Assembly (NCBI GenBank): GCA_961205875.1
Contig: OY540813.1
Span: forward strand, 7,659,001 to 7,723,000
DNA from: Sialis fuliginosa
Lineage: Eukaryota > Arthropoda > Insecta > Megaloptera > Sialidae
DNA length: 64,000 nucleotides
Reading direction: 5' to 3'
In this document: positions 25,986-39,600 of the stretch, one piece after another
Position numbering within the stretch: position 1 is the stretch's first letter
Layout of the letters: every line of letters begins with the position of its first letter
Program-made: the position numbers and the translations under genes
The notes under the pieces: model-generated
The model's database searches: none
Seen by the model: the letters and a program-made list of their open reading frames with translations, nothing else
Told to the model about the DNA's origin: nothing

Positions 25986-27656
25986 TGACTATTGAATTTT
26001 CAGTCTTAAAAAAAATGCTTCTTACTTTCTTATCTTTTTTGTAGAGCGTTTCCTAACAAACAATTTAACCTATTCATTTTTTTATTCAGTTTATTTGTTT
26101 TTGCACAACTGATTGTATGATTTCCGAAAAACTTATATAATCGATTGCCACCATATAAAAATCAAATATTCAATTATTTGAAAAATTGCAGCGGTTAAAA
26201 ACTTTATTGTGATATTTTTATAACAATAAAGTTAAAGCGCTGCTGTACTATAAATAAATTTGAAGATAAACTTTATTCCAAAGTATTTACTTTTATAATT
26301 TTATATAAAAATATACAGAGCTGGAAAACGACAGTATTAAAGACATGTAAGGTTAAAAAGATTATTTAAATTAAGAAGGATGAAGTAGTTAAGGGTGTAA
26401 GATTAGATTTATTGTATGTACCCAAAATAAAATAAATAAAGTCAAACACAAAATTTATTGTATTTTCTGATGGAATCCTTACTTCAGTTTTACGAAAACG
26501 GAGTTTTGTAAAATTGAAAGAAATTTATCATAATAACCAATTTACGAGATTAATTAAATTTATTGGAAGGTATCTACTACACGTTTCATAATATATAATT
26601 ACGAGTATGTTGTTAATCTTCCTAATTTTACCACTTCACAAGAATAGTCTCAATATTCATCTATTTCATATTAAATTGATTTTAGTATGAATTCTATGCA
26701 AGTTACCAAAACTTGCAAATAATAAATGTTTAAAATCACTAAAAAGGCCTGAGTTGACGTAATTAAAATAGTTGTTTATTTTGAAAATGTGTTGCATTAA
26801 AATTTTAATAAACGTTTGAAACTTTGTGTCAATGTAAAAGTAAATGAATTTCCAGTCATTCCTTTATAAACATTACATATTTACATTACGTACCTTTTAA
26901 ATGTATACTGTCAAAATGGTCTGAAATTAATCTGCACATATTAATGTCAGCTACCCCAAAATTTAAATAGACGAATGATTTTATTTACTTAATCTTAAAA
27001 TGAATTTTCAAGCTGTAACCAAATCAAAGAAACGTCTAACGTTTAATTAAAAACGAAATATTTTATACAAAATACACAAATCTCATATAATAAAATAGAA
27101 ACCTTTCAATATTTATGTGTGAAAAACTTGCCTAGACATTTTACTCAATGATTCTTCCATTACATCTACATATTTCAACGAAAGTCTAACTTGATTTTTT
27201 TAAATTTTCCATAAAAAATTTTAAAGAAAACTATCTTGAGAGCAATCATATTTCATATTATATTTTTTGTATTAAAAGAAGAATAATGATGTTGTTATGG
27301 TAAGTCCTTGTGGCTGTACCAAGTTATGTAAATTATCTTATCAATCTGATGTTATCCAAACTGCCGTCGTGGAACAATTAATATAATACATTACTTTTAT
27401 ATATAATATGTTTATAGAAAGATAAATTAAATCTGTTATAGGTATACCTATGTACAAACTTTATATACATACATATATTTATTATAATGTATTGTAAATT
27501 TTGTTCATGTGATAATAACAAAAGCATACAGACCAATGATTAAATTAGCTGCGTCAATAAAAAAAATTCAATCTTAATAGTACTTCATTTTGTTCTAGAA
27601 TCTATACTAATAAATAGTAGGTACACACAGTATTAGATTTTATATATTATATAAAA

Positions 27657-27706
27657 ACAAATACAACGCCGCGTACGAAGCCACGAATGGCCAGCTGGTT
27701 TTATAT
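27657..27706 (+). repeat. Possible Helitron-type 3' end
   Basis: ACGCCGCGTACGAAGCCACG then AATGGCCAGCTGGTTTT resembles the ACGAAGCCGCGGG-x-CAGCTAGT 3' terminus common in arthropod Helitron-like repeats. Confidence 0.35.
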
Positions 27707-28656
27707 CAAATTCATAGAACATCTAATATTAATTGATGCATATTTCTTAACTTATAATAAAAAGTTGAAAAACATTTTCATTGAGAAAAAGAATGAATTT
27801 CTTAAAAAAGAATTATGTAAAGTTATAATTGACGTCAGTCTCCTCCGTTAAATTGAATTACATATTTAATATTGTACTTTTTTTATTTTAGATCTAAAAG
27901 AAATGATATAACATTGCAACACAAAAAAGTTTTTAAAATGTCATGTCATAACATTAATTAAAAAGCAGATTTTGTAGTAAAATGTTATCTTCGACATCAA
28001 AGAAATTTTCCAATCAAGATGTTAAGAATAAAAAACAAACAGAACAAATAAACATATTCAATTTAAACTCATTTTACATTAAAATTATTGTTTTACGTAC
28101 GAAGTAGGAATAAGAACAAATTGAAAAGGTCATGTTGAATTAGATCCAATTTTATTAAGCCAAACAGGAAATATACATATATTAAATATTTATCGGGACA
28201 CAGTTGTGATTGCCAGGTGAAAATGTTATAACAATATACTTTATGAAAATAGAAATTTTGGTATATTTTATTTAATATTTTAAATATCACCCATTTCTAT
28301 TGTAAGGGTCCATAAGTATAAGATAACCCCCTCCTCTATCATTACTTAAAGTTTTTTTTATATATGTATAGTAGTTACAAAATTACATTGATTAATGAGA
28401 TTCCAATAGACTTAATATACGAAAAACAATTACCAAAGTTAAAAATGATTTAAATTAACATATTTAAAAATGATTAATTAGAAAAAACCTTACGTAAATA
28501 ACGCATTTGACACTACCCCCTCCTCCACCTAAGGATACGTAAGTTTTACCCACCCCCCTCAAAGTCTTGTGTATTAAATAGACGCTTCCGTATAATTTTT
28601 TGTAAGTAACATTATTACCATTACAACATAAACTTTCATGTAAAATTTAAAATGTG

Positions 28657-29222
28657 AGGCCCTCCGCACACGGAGTAACCGTTTTGCAACGAGAATTGCA
28701 AACCAGTTGCGTAAGCAACCGTTTGGTGACTTTGTACGTGTAACGTAATGGCCCTCCGCACACGGTGCGACCGAAACAAAACTGATTTGCAATCAGTTTC
28801 TAACTGATTTCGTGCAACTGTGCTTGCAGGTCGAATTTCGGTTTCAGTTGCGTGGTTGCATGATATTTTAGCTTTATAATTATAATAATATTATTATTTA
28901 TTTATAATGCAAATTATTAGTTAATTATCATAATTCCTATTATTCCTTATTAATTCTTAGTTCATTCTGAATAAATGATCAGTTAATAAACATTAAATTC
29001 GTCAAGGAGAATGTTTGACATGTTGCCAAAAGTCAAAAAAACATAAAAACTTTTAAAAAATCGCGTTTTTTCTTCACGGCAATTCTCTTAAAACTGTCGA
29101 CTGATCAAGATTCAGTTGCGCTCGTGTGCGGAGCGAGGATTTAAATCGATTGAAAACCAGTTGTAAAATAGTCGCTTCCGCAACTGGTTTGCGATTCTTG
29201 TTGCAAAACAGTCGCACCTTAT
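28657..29222. mobile_element. Inverted-repeat element with duplicated GGCCCTCCGCACACGG start
   Basis: The left inner arm CCGTTTTGCAACGAGAATTG then CAAACCAGTTGCG is matched in inverted orientation by CGCAACTGGTTTGCGATTCT then TGTTGCAAAACAGTCG at 29176-29216. GGCCCTCCGCACACGG occurs at 28659 and again at 28751, and GTGTGCGGAGCGAGG at 29124, so a second element of the family is nested in the first. Confidence 0.75.
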
Positions 29223-29835
29223 GTTTCTTCACACATTCTGTGGATATCGTTAAGGAAAATTATGACGTTTATAAATATTAAACAGTCATATAAGTATACC
29301 TTGGTTAAAAATTGTTTATTTTTCAATATTAATTATTAAGAAATGCCTTTTAAATGATTTGTATTATCAATAAAAATTTAGTTTTTATACGAACAACGTT
29401 TTATAGAGCATAAAACATAACTCTGACTTTAGCAATAATTATCTAATGTGTCAATTTCGACCTTAACGCTATAATCTATAAGATAAATGAATATTTATGT
29501 ACTGTTCCTAAAAATGTGATAAATAATCTCATCACGCTATAAAATTGTAAATGTTGTATTTTATGTTTACTTCCAATAAAACTGAAAGTAAATTATAATG
29601 GTTGAAATAAAATGTAATATTGGTAATATAACTATAAATAGAACGCATATAAAGATGTGATACATTATCAAGGGATGCAGTGAATGGTACCCAAAGGGCG
29701 TCCATCATTTATTTTTGAAAATGTATCAAACTTATTTATTGTTATTTTCAAAGATTACATCGTTATTTTATTAGTTAGTATAATATATCTTGTTAAATAC
29801 AACGTATATGCGATAAGTCAAATATTACAGTACGG

Positions 29836-30193
29836 CAGCGATTCTCAACCTGTGGGGCGCGCCCCCATAGGGGAGCCTGATAAAACTCAATGGAGGACGT
29901 GAGCATATCGAGAAAAAATATTATTAAATAATTTATTTAATTTACTGGAAGAAAAGCAATAAAATACATTCTGCCATAATAAAAAAGAAAATACACGTTT
30001 ACATTTACACTGATATAATACACTTATAAATAGGATATATTAATTAAAAACAATATTAATAATTATTAGTGACTCCCTGTTTTACAAAGCAAAGTTTTTC
30101 GAAAGAAGGTTTAATAAAATTATTGTATGTGGGGGGGGATGAGAATTGTGATTGAAAATTGGGTCGCAAATACTAAAAGGTTGAGAAACGCTG
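29836..30193. mobile_element. 358 bp hAT (Charlie-like) non-autonomous element
   Basis: The ends CAGCGATTCTCAACCTGTGG and (reverse complement of the right end) CAGCGTTTCTCAACCTTTTA match at 15 of the first 16 bases. Such CAGCG-TTCTCAACC ends are characteristic of hAT/Charlie elements. The 8 bp flanks do not match well, so it is probably old. Confidence 0.75.
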
Positions 30194-31648
30194 CATAAGA
30201 CTAAACAGCTTCCTATTTGATTGCATACGATAAACAGATATTTAGAGATGAAATCAGACGTTTCTGTTGGCCAGATCAAAGGAAAGAATGATTCGAGCGG
30301 AAGCGAATAAACATTAAGAATGCATTGATGTGAAATCTCAATTTTGCTACCTTTGTCAGTTAGGTAGTATCCAGGGTATTTACCAAGTGACGTTACATGC
30401 TATTGCACTATCAATAACAGTATATCTTTGCCGTTCAAAGATAAATCATAAGATGCATTTGAATTTGATGTATAAAATCTATATAAATGTATATATACTT
30501 CACATTTTCCTTCATTTTTTTAGAGAAGGGGGGGGGGGGGTAAAGTCGACTTATGTTACATTTTTTAATACGTAATTATTGTTTGGGAAATAACAAAAAT
30601 CGAAAATTTAACAAAAAGTGACTTTTCATAGATGAATGACGATATGAAAGTGATAAAAGTTCATTAAAAAAATGTAGTCTTATTGTTAGTTAAAAGAACA
30701 CTTATGGAATCAGAACTGTGTATGTCACAGCTTTTTAACTTCTGAATAAACATGAACATAAAAAATTAAATAATATGTTCTTGGCACTTTTTGATGATTT
30801 ATGCCAATTTATGGGTTATCAATTAAAAGCTGTCACTTCAAAGAATTTAAATATGTAAACGTTTTATTATTACATATATTAAAATCATTGGCAAATAAAA
30901 ATTCAATTTTTCTGCTATTTAGTTGATAGTAATTTTGTTCTTACCATATTGGTATATTGATACCAATTTTCTCGAAATTCCATCATATGGAAATATACAA
31001 CTTTCAAATATCAGATAATTATAACTTTTTCAAATATTTGTATTTACTAACCAAAGCAATAACTTCTACAACCAAATGATCATACACATTCCCTTCACAA
31101 AACCTTCCCAAGATAAATATACAAAAATACATATTAGTACAATTTTTGAACCTCCGTACACACGAATATCTTCTATAGTCAGTATATTTGATGTATAAAA
31201 ATATAGCGCGCGTCTGCGCGAATATAACCAGATAATTTGTTATCTACATAAATGTGTAAGTGTAGGGCTACTAAACGTAAATCCAATTATCCCGGCCCCG
31301 TGGTGGTCCCTTACTCACATCGCTGACTCAGTTTATGTACAATAACTCGATTGTAAGTGGGTCAAGAGAATCAATAAATAATACTCTTATTTCAATAATA
31401 ATATTTATTTTATTATAATGTGATTAAATGCATTTCAGGTTTTCTTTACGATATAGGTAGAGAATCGATTACCCGCTACCGTGTTTTAGCGTTATTTATA
31501 CATCGTTACTGTAGAGATAGTCTTGTAAGAGTTATGACAGCGTCGCCATTTTTAGCCAAACCAACAATGACGCAATTTATCCAAAAATTAATTTATAAAT
31601 TTATTATTTTTAGCAAAATTAGCATTATATATTAAATTTCTTTAGTAA

Positions 31649-32080
31649 CCCACTTAAAAGTTTACATTTTCTGAAAGAAAACATTACAGTTTCCATATTT
31701 ACTCAGTTAAATATCTATTGGTTTTAATTTTAAAGTTAAATATGTCGTAAAACTGAAATTTTTAAGTGACGACAACACGCTACAGGTCGCAAAGCGTAAT
31801 AAATCCTTTTGAATCAACTTTATCTTTTATCAGAATAGAACGCTATTAAAATTCATTATCAGTCAAATCGGATAACTAGAAGTAAGAAAATTTTCAGTTT
31901 ACTTAAATGGAAAACTATATTTCTGAAAAAAAAATTGATTATAAAATATTTAGTTACTCTGATAGTTAAAAAAATATTCGCCGAGAAGCACCACAGTAGC
32001 TGCAACTGGCATATTATAATAATCTGTAGTATTTTTTAATTATTTTATTCAAAGGTATGACTTTTTTGCAAATTAAAATA
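31649..32080 (+). repeat. Dispersed repeat, copy A (copy B at 58617-59060)
   Basis: ACTTAAAAGTTTACATTTTC and TGAAAG at the left end, TATCTATTGGTTTTAATTTT, and CGCTACAGGTCGCAAAGCGT are shared in order with copy B, which lies in a hemicentin intron. Confidence 0.75.
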
Positions 32081-32268
32081 ATCTTGTTTTTTTGTTGAAA
32101 TTGGATATTTTTTTAATTCTGAGAAATTATAACTGTACGACTGACGTGTTATGATAAATGTAGGTATTAGGTATTTATTATTTATGGAATACTTTTTTCA
32201 GTTTTTGTATTTATTTATTCTTTTGTGACGGATCAATGTAAGAAAAAATATAGGTAATTATAATGTGA

Positions 32269-32292
32269 GGTTAGGTTAGGTTAGGTTAGGTT
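32269..32292 (+). repeat. Interstitial TTAGG telomere-type repeat
   Basis: This is nearly five uninterrupted units of GGTTA (TTAGG), the canonical insect telomere repeat, embedded in AT-rich DNA. Its short length suggests an interstitial trace rather than a chromosome end. Confidence 0.85.
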
Positions 32293-32381
32293 TCATATTA
32301 ATGTTCTTACATAATCACTATTATTACTAAAATTGAAAAAGTAGACAACTTTATTAATTAATACATTTTTAAAAGTTTAAA

Positions 32382-32415
32382 GGGTGTACATTTTATGGCC
32401 AAGCCATGCTATTTA
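32382..32415. repeat. Short dispersed repeat shared with 11664-11705
   Basis: GGGTGTACATTTTATGGCCA then AGCCATGCTATTT matches the earlier copy at most positions. Confidence 0.55.
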
Positions 32416-33610
32416 ATAATATTGATTGATAAAGTCAGAAAATACGGCTGTGAGTGAGTGAGACTCTACAATCAATTAGAAATCGATTCAGGCTATCAGA
32501 ACTCTTACTACGAGTATCTCTACTCCACTGCGGTGGGATTGCTGATATGGTGAAAGGGGTAAACACCATTAACCTATTAATTAACTATTTAGAATTCGCC
32601 GAAATTTGCGTGATATTGAATGATAAAATAGCTATAATAAAATGTAAATGCATTTTTTTTTCTATTCTTAACCTATTTTTTAATATGTCCATTTCGTATA
32701 TATACCTACATCAATAAAAATGTTCTCGGAGTGTCATATAATTAAATTAAATAAAAAGTAATGATAATAAGGCATGCGACAACTGCACTATAAAAAATTA
32801 ATATACAAAAGATTCCCAGACCTAATTTAAAAAATTCATTTTGTATGAAAAGTACCTAGATAAGATTTTTAATAAAAATCTCATTAGATCATAATATTGT
32901 TATCTTAATAAAGATACAAAATATAAAATAAATAATTCTGCTGGTAATTAAATTTAATATAATAATAATTGATATTAAATTGTTGTCATTATCCATGTAG
33001 GCATTATTTTTTAGAACAAAAATTCCACCAAAAAACTATATTGAATTCATTATTACTTTACTTTAGAAAATTTAATTAGGTACTCCATTTGACATTTATT
33101 TACCTCCATTTTTCATCTCCCATTTAACATTTTGTAAGTTTAATTAGTTATTTTCAATTATACATAAATATAATCTCGGTTATCAAATAAAAAAATAAAT
33201 CTAGTATAGTATAGAAATAAATTATATTGTATAGAAACATGCCTACTACATGAAAACTGTTCTAAGGTTTCCGAGATCAAGAGGTATATGAAATGAATAA
33301 AGAAGCTCAGTAAACTTTCTGCTACTACTTCGTTGTCAACAACTATATTTTTCATGTTGTGTATTTTAAAATCGTTTAATTGTTTTACAAATTTCTGAAT
33401 ATAATATATTGTCACAAAATGTATCTACATTTTTTATTCTAATTTATGAAATCTAGTATCCAACCAAGTCCTGAATTGTCACGGAATATTTAAAAATATT
33501 GAATTTAATAAAATTTTAATTTATTTTAAAAAAAATTAACACAAAGAATTGAACTAACAGCTATTCAATTTTATAAATTTTAATATGTAAGTGTAAATTG
33601 TAAAAAAATA

Positions 33611-33687
33611 ATGTTCATACAATTGTTTTTGCCAATTATATGTGTACTGTTCCTCAGTGTTCCTTCAGCTACATATTGCTCTAAAAT
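33611..33687 (+). CDS. Channel exon 1: start codon and signal peptide
   Basis: It reads [20 protein letters not shown] then TYCSK, a classic hydrophobic signal peptide with a small-residue cleavage site. It ends in AT followed by the strong donor GTAAGT, phase 2, which exactly accepts the single leading T of exon 2 to make isoleucine. This phase match over a 5.7 kb intron, and the total length divisible by three, are the evidence for joining it. No upstream in-frame start is needed. A transcript would confirm it. Confidence 0.75.
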
Positions 33688-36600
33688 GTAAGTTTTGAGT
33701 ATTTTCTTTTCTGAATTTATCAGTTTTCATGAAAGTTTGGAAATTTAATACTTATTGAAGAAGCCTTATAAAATATTTAATTTTAATTTGTTGTTCATTA
33801 ATTCTGGTTATCTTAAATAAAAGCATTATTTTCATACCATTTCTTTAAATTATATGGACTGTAATATGCACTAATGTATCAATCCTCCTAAATATAATTT
33901 ACGATTTATAGACTTAGTTTTATTCAAACCCATCCTTTTGCTGTTTGAAAAAAAAGAGAGAATTATTATTTAAAAAAATGTTTTTCAAATGTTTTAACCA
34001 ACCAAACGATAAATTATGTACTATGTTTCAATAAAAAGAAATTTAACAAAATCAAAAATGCTTTTTTTATTTATTATTATTATTTTATAATATCTTGAAA
34101 TTAACTTTGTGTTCGTTGCGATATATTAGTACATAACACAGTCCAAATGAACTTTTACTCTACAAAACGATGTCTTAAAAATTTTAAAATATTTATAATT
34201 ACAGATCTATATATTGTCACACTGTCATTAACGAATGTTTAATTTTCGCTAAAAACCTCCCTTAAAAAAATTTTATTTGAAATAAAACATTTATTTAGCA
34301 TGTCATTATGGCATAAATGAATATTAAGACTAGATGAATAATTTGGAAAATATAAATTGATTATAATTATTATTATGTTATGTTATTATGTTATATTTTA
34401 TTTTATCTAATTTCAACATCTGTGAAAGATATAATGAAATACATAAATAAATATGCATTTATATGTTAATTAAAATAAACAGAACTCTTAATTTATTGCA
34501 CTAAAACAAAAAAAACAATACAAAGCTATAAAAATTATGTTTTCTCTGGTATATACATACCTTCTAATTTATAATTAATGTATACGAATAAGAATGCACA
34601 ATTGCATATTTTATAACGTTGGGGGAAACCGTTAAAATGAATACTAACTGAATGTATAATTGATATAGGTACTCCATTATTAATGGTTCAATCCATATGT
34701 ATTATATTTTTCAGCGTTAGTACTAAACCATTTAATAAATATATTTTTGTTGATGTGTAATTCAAAATGACCGTTATTTTAATTGCATTGTTTTTTGTCT
34801 CCGCGTGGCGGTTATATATTTTTTACAAATCACAGCTTCTAGGATTTTTTATTTAGTCAAATTCTTAAAGATGAAATTACAGCTTATTCAATAAATACAT
34901 GTTTTTTGTTTGCAGTGGCCCTAATGTGCTGGTATGTAATTTAAAATGACCGTTATTTTAATTTTATTGTTTTTTTTTTCGCGTAGCGGACATATTTATT
35001 TTACAAGTCGCAGCTTCTAAATATTTTTATTTTAATCCAATTCTCAAGGGTGAAATTACAGCCCCAATAGTTGAATTTTGATTCTGGGGGTTAATTTCAT
35101 GGAGTAAATTGGAAAATGGAAAAAAAAATTCGAGGATATTGTGTAGTGTATTTTTTGTTTAACATTTTTCGGATTTTTTTTTAAAATTTGCTGTTCTCCA
35201 CCAAAAGGATTGCTTAGAAAAATCTGAAAAAATCATAAACATTGAGTAATTCTCAAATGTCTCGCTAAAATTTTTCAATCCTGATCATTTTGAGCTAAAT
35301 TATAAACCATTAATATAAACAATTTATTTGTTTATTTACTTAATACTGCTGTACGATTGTTTCGAGAGAAAAAAATCTTTTGACAAAAATATTTTTCACG
35401 ATGTAACGTTTGTCTTTACACGTTTTTCAAAATTTTCAATAAATTATGTGGAAGGCTGATGGCACGGAACACTAATTGTGCAAGTATAGCTTGCAGTAGA
35501 CTTTTACTTTAACACTTAATGCCGGCAGGTATGAATCTAGTCTGACAGTACTCAGCAGTAGTATTGATTTCGGTATTATTAAATACTTACTATTAGGTAA
35601 GAAACCCGAGTAAAAAAAAACACACAGCCCTGCCATGGTAGTGGTGCGGCCGTGCTATGACCGTGGTGCATTCGTACGGCCTTGCTTGTTTCCAGTGGCG
35701 TAGGAACGGGAGGGGTTTTGGGGCCGACCCCCCCCCCCCCCCGAAATATTAAATGTTCTTAAAATATATGAAATAATTATTACAGTTTTGAATCGAATGA
35801 CCTTTTTAGTGATTATAACCCCCCCCCCCCCCCCGAAATATTTAATGTTCTTAAAATAAGCGAAATAATCATAATAATTTTGAATTGAATGACTTTTCTG
35901 TCATGTTTTTTTATCATACAGTTAACTGCCACTTAGTTATATGACTAAAAAAAAATCGAATGACTTAACCCCCCCCCCCCCCCTCCCCGAAAAATTTTCT
36001 TACTACGCCACTGCTTGATTCACAAACAAACCTAGTGCTGCCGTCGTGATTTGGTGCGGCCGTGAACGTTCACGGGCGTACGAATACACCACGGCCATAG
36101 CACGGCCGTGCGTTTTTTTTACTCGGGAAATAAATAAAAAAATTATAGACAATTCGATATAATATGTATGATAAAAATATTTTAATTGAACATGAAAGAA
36201 TCGTTCTGACGCCATCGGCACTTACCTCAATGACATGTTATTCCTACGACACAGCACTCATTGTCATTTATAACATCAATATACGCAAATAGTTCGGTAG
36301 AAAATAAAATATGATTTTTATTAATCCCATGTAGACATAATAACTATAAAAATATGCATCATTTTACGAAAAAATGTATGTATATATCGTTATCACGTTC
36401 ACTCCAATATAAATTTATGTTTGTATCTAAAAATGGCACAAGTTATATGAACTTTATTTGCTTCATATATACGTTATGAGAACCATGACCTTTAATATTA
36501 TTTCGATTTTTATATAGTCTTTCATCATTTTTAAGAGGTTCATTTAAGTGATGTTTTTTGTGTTTTATTTTTGTTTTTAAACCTATACATAAATTATTAT

Positions 36601-39600
36601 TATATATGACACATTTACAGATTGAACTAAGATTACAAATTTTAAATCGAGACCGAGATGAGCTTAAATTTGGACGAGACGAGACCGAGACAATCTCATT
36701 TTTTTACGTAAGCGTTATCGAAAGATTCATTTTTAAATAATTATTAGAAATTAGTAAAACTTTACAATCTGTATTAACCTTTAAATAAATAATTAAAATA
36801 AAATTCGAGAGGGCACTATATTTTAATTTAAAAAGTTATATTAGTAATACCTGAGATTTGATTAAACTACAATATTCACAATTTCATTTATATTATATAG
36901 TATACAAGTGAGAAGGTGAGTTCCAAAACTCGTTTTTTTTTAAATCGAGATGCAGTGGATTTAATAAAAAAAAGTTTAGCATTCTTTCATATGGTGATAG
37001 CAGTTTTAAGTAAAACTTGCTCAGTTATAATATGATTGAGTGAGTTTTGCTCAAAACTGACATTATCATATGAAATAACGCCAAAAATTCTTTCAAAATC
37101 CACTGCATCTCGATTTTTTTTAAATGGAACAAACGAGTTTTGGAACTCACCTCCTATATACTTACTTAAAAACAATAAACATAGATCGCAGTGAACGTGT
37201 TAATACATATCTGCAGATTTTTATGAAATAAAACATCTGCACAAATTCTTCCAAAAAAGTAAATACCGAAGTAAATCTAAAACTCCTTTATAACTGTGGA
37301 GTCACGAACATTCGTGTGTTGCAGAAAAGTGTAAATGGTTCAACTTTATAGTTGAGCTATTCAGTCTTTAAAAGTATAGAATAATATTCTCATCTTACGT
37401 TCGCGTAGATAGATAATTATATTGACACAGACATTTTCGAAAAATCAATAATTTAATACTAGTATATACATATATATTTAATTGTAGACTGTTCAGCGTA
37501 AGATTTATTTATTTATTTCTATCTTTTTACAGTCAGAATATTCGTATATTACTATTTGTTTTTAAAAAATCGGTATAACAATACTTATACTATATGTATT
37601 TTTTTAAATAGACATAGAGATCATTTTAAAAATAAATTGATTTTCATTATTATTTTTTAGTTAATATCTTTATTTTATTTTAAAGATCATATTTAATTAA
37701 TATTCCTATAATTCCTATAATCCTGAAATGTTCGTTGTAACCTGCTATGATTGGCCCTTCAGCAACTTCCCATTCCATAGTGTCCCAATGTTCCCTAACA
37801 CACATATATTCTCACAAAAAACACGCACAACACATACTTCAATTAAAATCAACCACGAAGGAACTGTCTGAAAAGGCCAAGCCAACAAACAAAAATGTAT
37901 GACGAAGAATTTGATTTTGGAATGACCTTGAAAGTTTATAATAGATATATTCTACGATATATCGACTTAAAGTTATTAAAACCACTCAATTCAAAAATTC
38001 CAATCCATTAACAAAAGTTCAATAATATATAAATTGAAAGAACACTAAAATTATATTAACCAAGATACGTATCAGAAATAAAATTAATGTCTTATTTTTC
38101 CTCATATGTAGAGAAAAACTAATAGTAATTGAATGAAACATAATAGATACTTTAAAGTTTTATTGATAAAATTTTAGTAGTTTTAGTATCTTCGTGAATA
38201 ATAATGTCGTTCATATAATATAAAGGATATAATGCATTTAATAAAAGCCAGCAAATTGCACAGAATGTTTTCTAGGTTAAGCATTGCATTTGTACTTGAA
38301 TATTACATACTTACATTTTATGATTTATAGAGTGTTTATTAAACGACCATTTAAACTAAATTATTAATTATTGTATCACATTTTGCTATCTTATGCAAAT
38401 ACAGTAGAAATTTACAGATGGTGGAGGTGTCGAGTAGCAAAAAAATATTACACTAACAAATTATTAGATAACCCCTTCCCCCACCCCCATTTATTTATGT
38501 AAGGTTTTTTATGTAAATGTGTAGTGGCTGACTACTATGTACATTAATTAAAAAAATTAATTGATTTCATATATGAATAAACAATAATTAATTGTTTGTT
38601 TAAATTATATTTAAATTTTGATTATTTGACATTACAAAAACAAATAGAGCGAATTAGCGAGAACTTATCATGAATTATTCATAATCATGTTGCTTCTAAA
38701 ATTTACGTAGAGCATGAAAATATTTTCATCGTAAACTAAATATTTGTGTAAAATTTTAGTCTACCCATATACGCCCTTAGCATTGTACATTACATTAGTT
38801 TTCAAATCACCTAAAAAAATATATCTAAACAATTTTTTTTTTCTTATACTATATGTATATGAAATATAGAATTAATATAATATGTATATAATTTGACTAT
38901 ATTTCTTTAATAATATCTATACATGATTTTATTTTACTACACTACATAAAATATTTGATAATATTTTTCTCATTATTATCTGGGGGAATTTTTTTTTGTG
39001 CGTTTTAATTATTAGTGTGGGTAAGTTCTTCAATTAACGTGATCAAGGTTTGAATTGGTAATCGATTATTGTGGTTTTTATAGTTACTAACAAAATTATC
39101 ATACAATACTAGATTAGGTTCATATTCAATTATTAAGAATTATGTAGCTACAACTGTCAATAAAAACTTGACAAACGCCATTTTGTTTTTTCCCATCAAA
39201 AAAATAGAAATATTATGGAGATAAATATTATAAAAAGTGACTAATTACACTGTAATATTTCTTTGATAATAGTTGAAACAACAACTGTTTGATCATTAAA
39301 ATTATAAATCATACTTTAAAAAAAAAACGTTAATATTTTACTCTTTTTCAGTAATGGAAACTCGAGTTTTGTTGGTATCGAAGAGACCAGTTTGTCATTA
39401 CGTGACATTCTGCCGATCAGACCGAAGCAATACGACAAGAACCGTGCCCCGCGACCTCAGAATCATTTACCAACAGTTGTCTACTTCCATGTCACCGTAC
39501 TGCAACTAGATTCTATTAACGAGGAATCAATGGTAAGAGATGTAATAAAAATAAGATATATTTTTTCATCAATTATTATTATTATTAGTTTCGTCTCTTC

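Larger units (their letters stand above)
17694..28650. other. Gene desert with scattered repeats
   Basis: No exon with splice context and family resemblance was found on either strand. Frames at 18081-18923 are AT-rich hydrophobic translations and not convincing. The repeats listed separately (19406, 20321, 21113, 22655, 24540, 25730, 27657) account for the GC-richer patches. Confidence 0.6.
30194..33610. other. Region upstream of the channel start codon
   Basis: No coding exon was seen. It holds a run of 12 or so Gs at about 30527, a mixed-composition patch at 31200-31340, a dispersed repeat at 31649, a TTAGG run and a short repeat at 32382. Promoter or untranslated exons of the channel may lie here but cannot be read. 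Confidence 0.4.
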
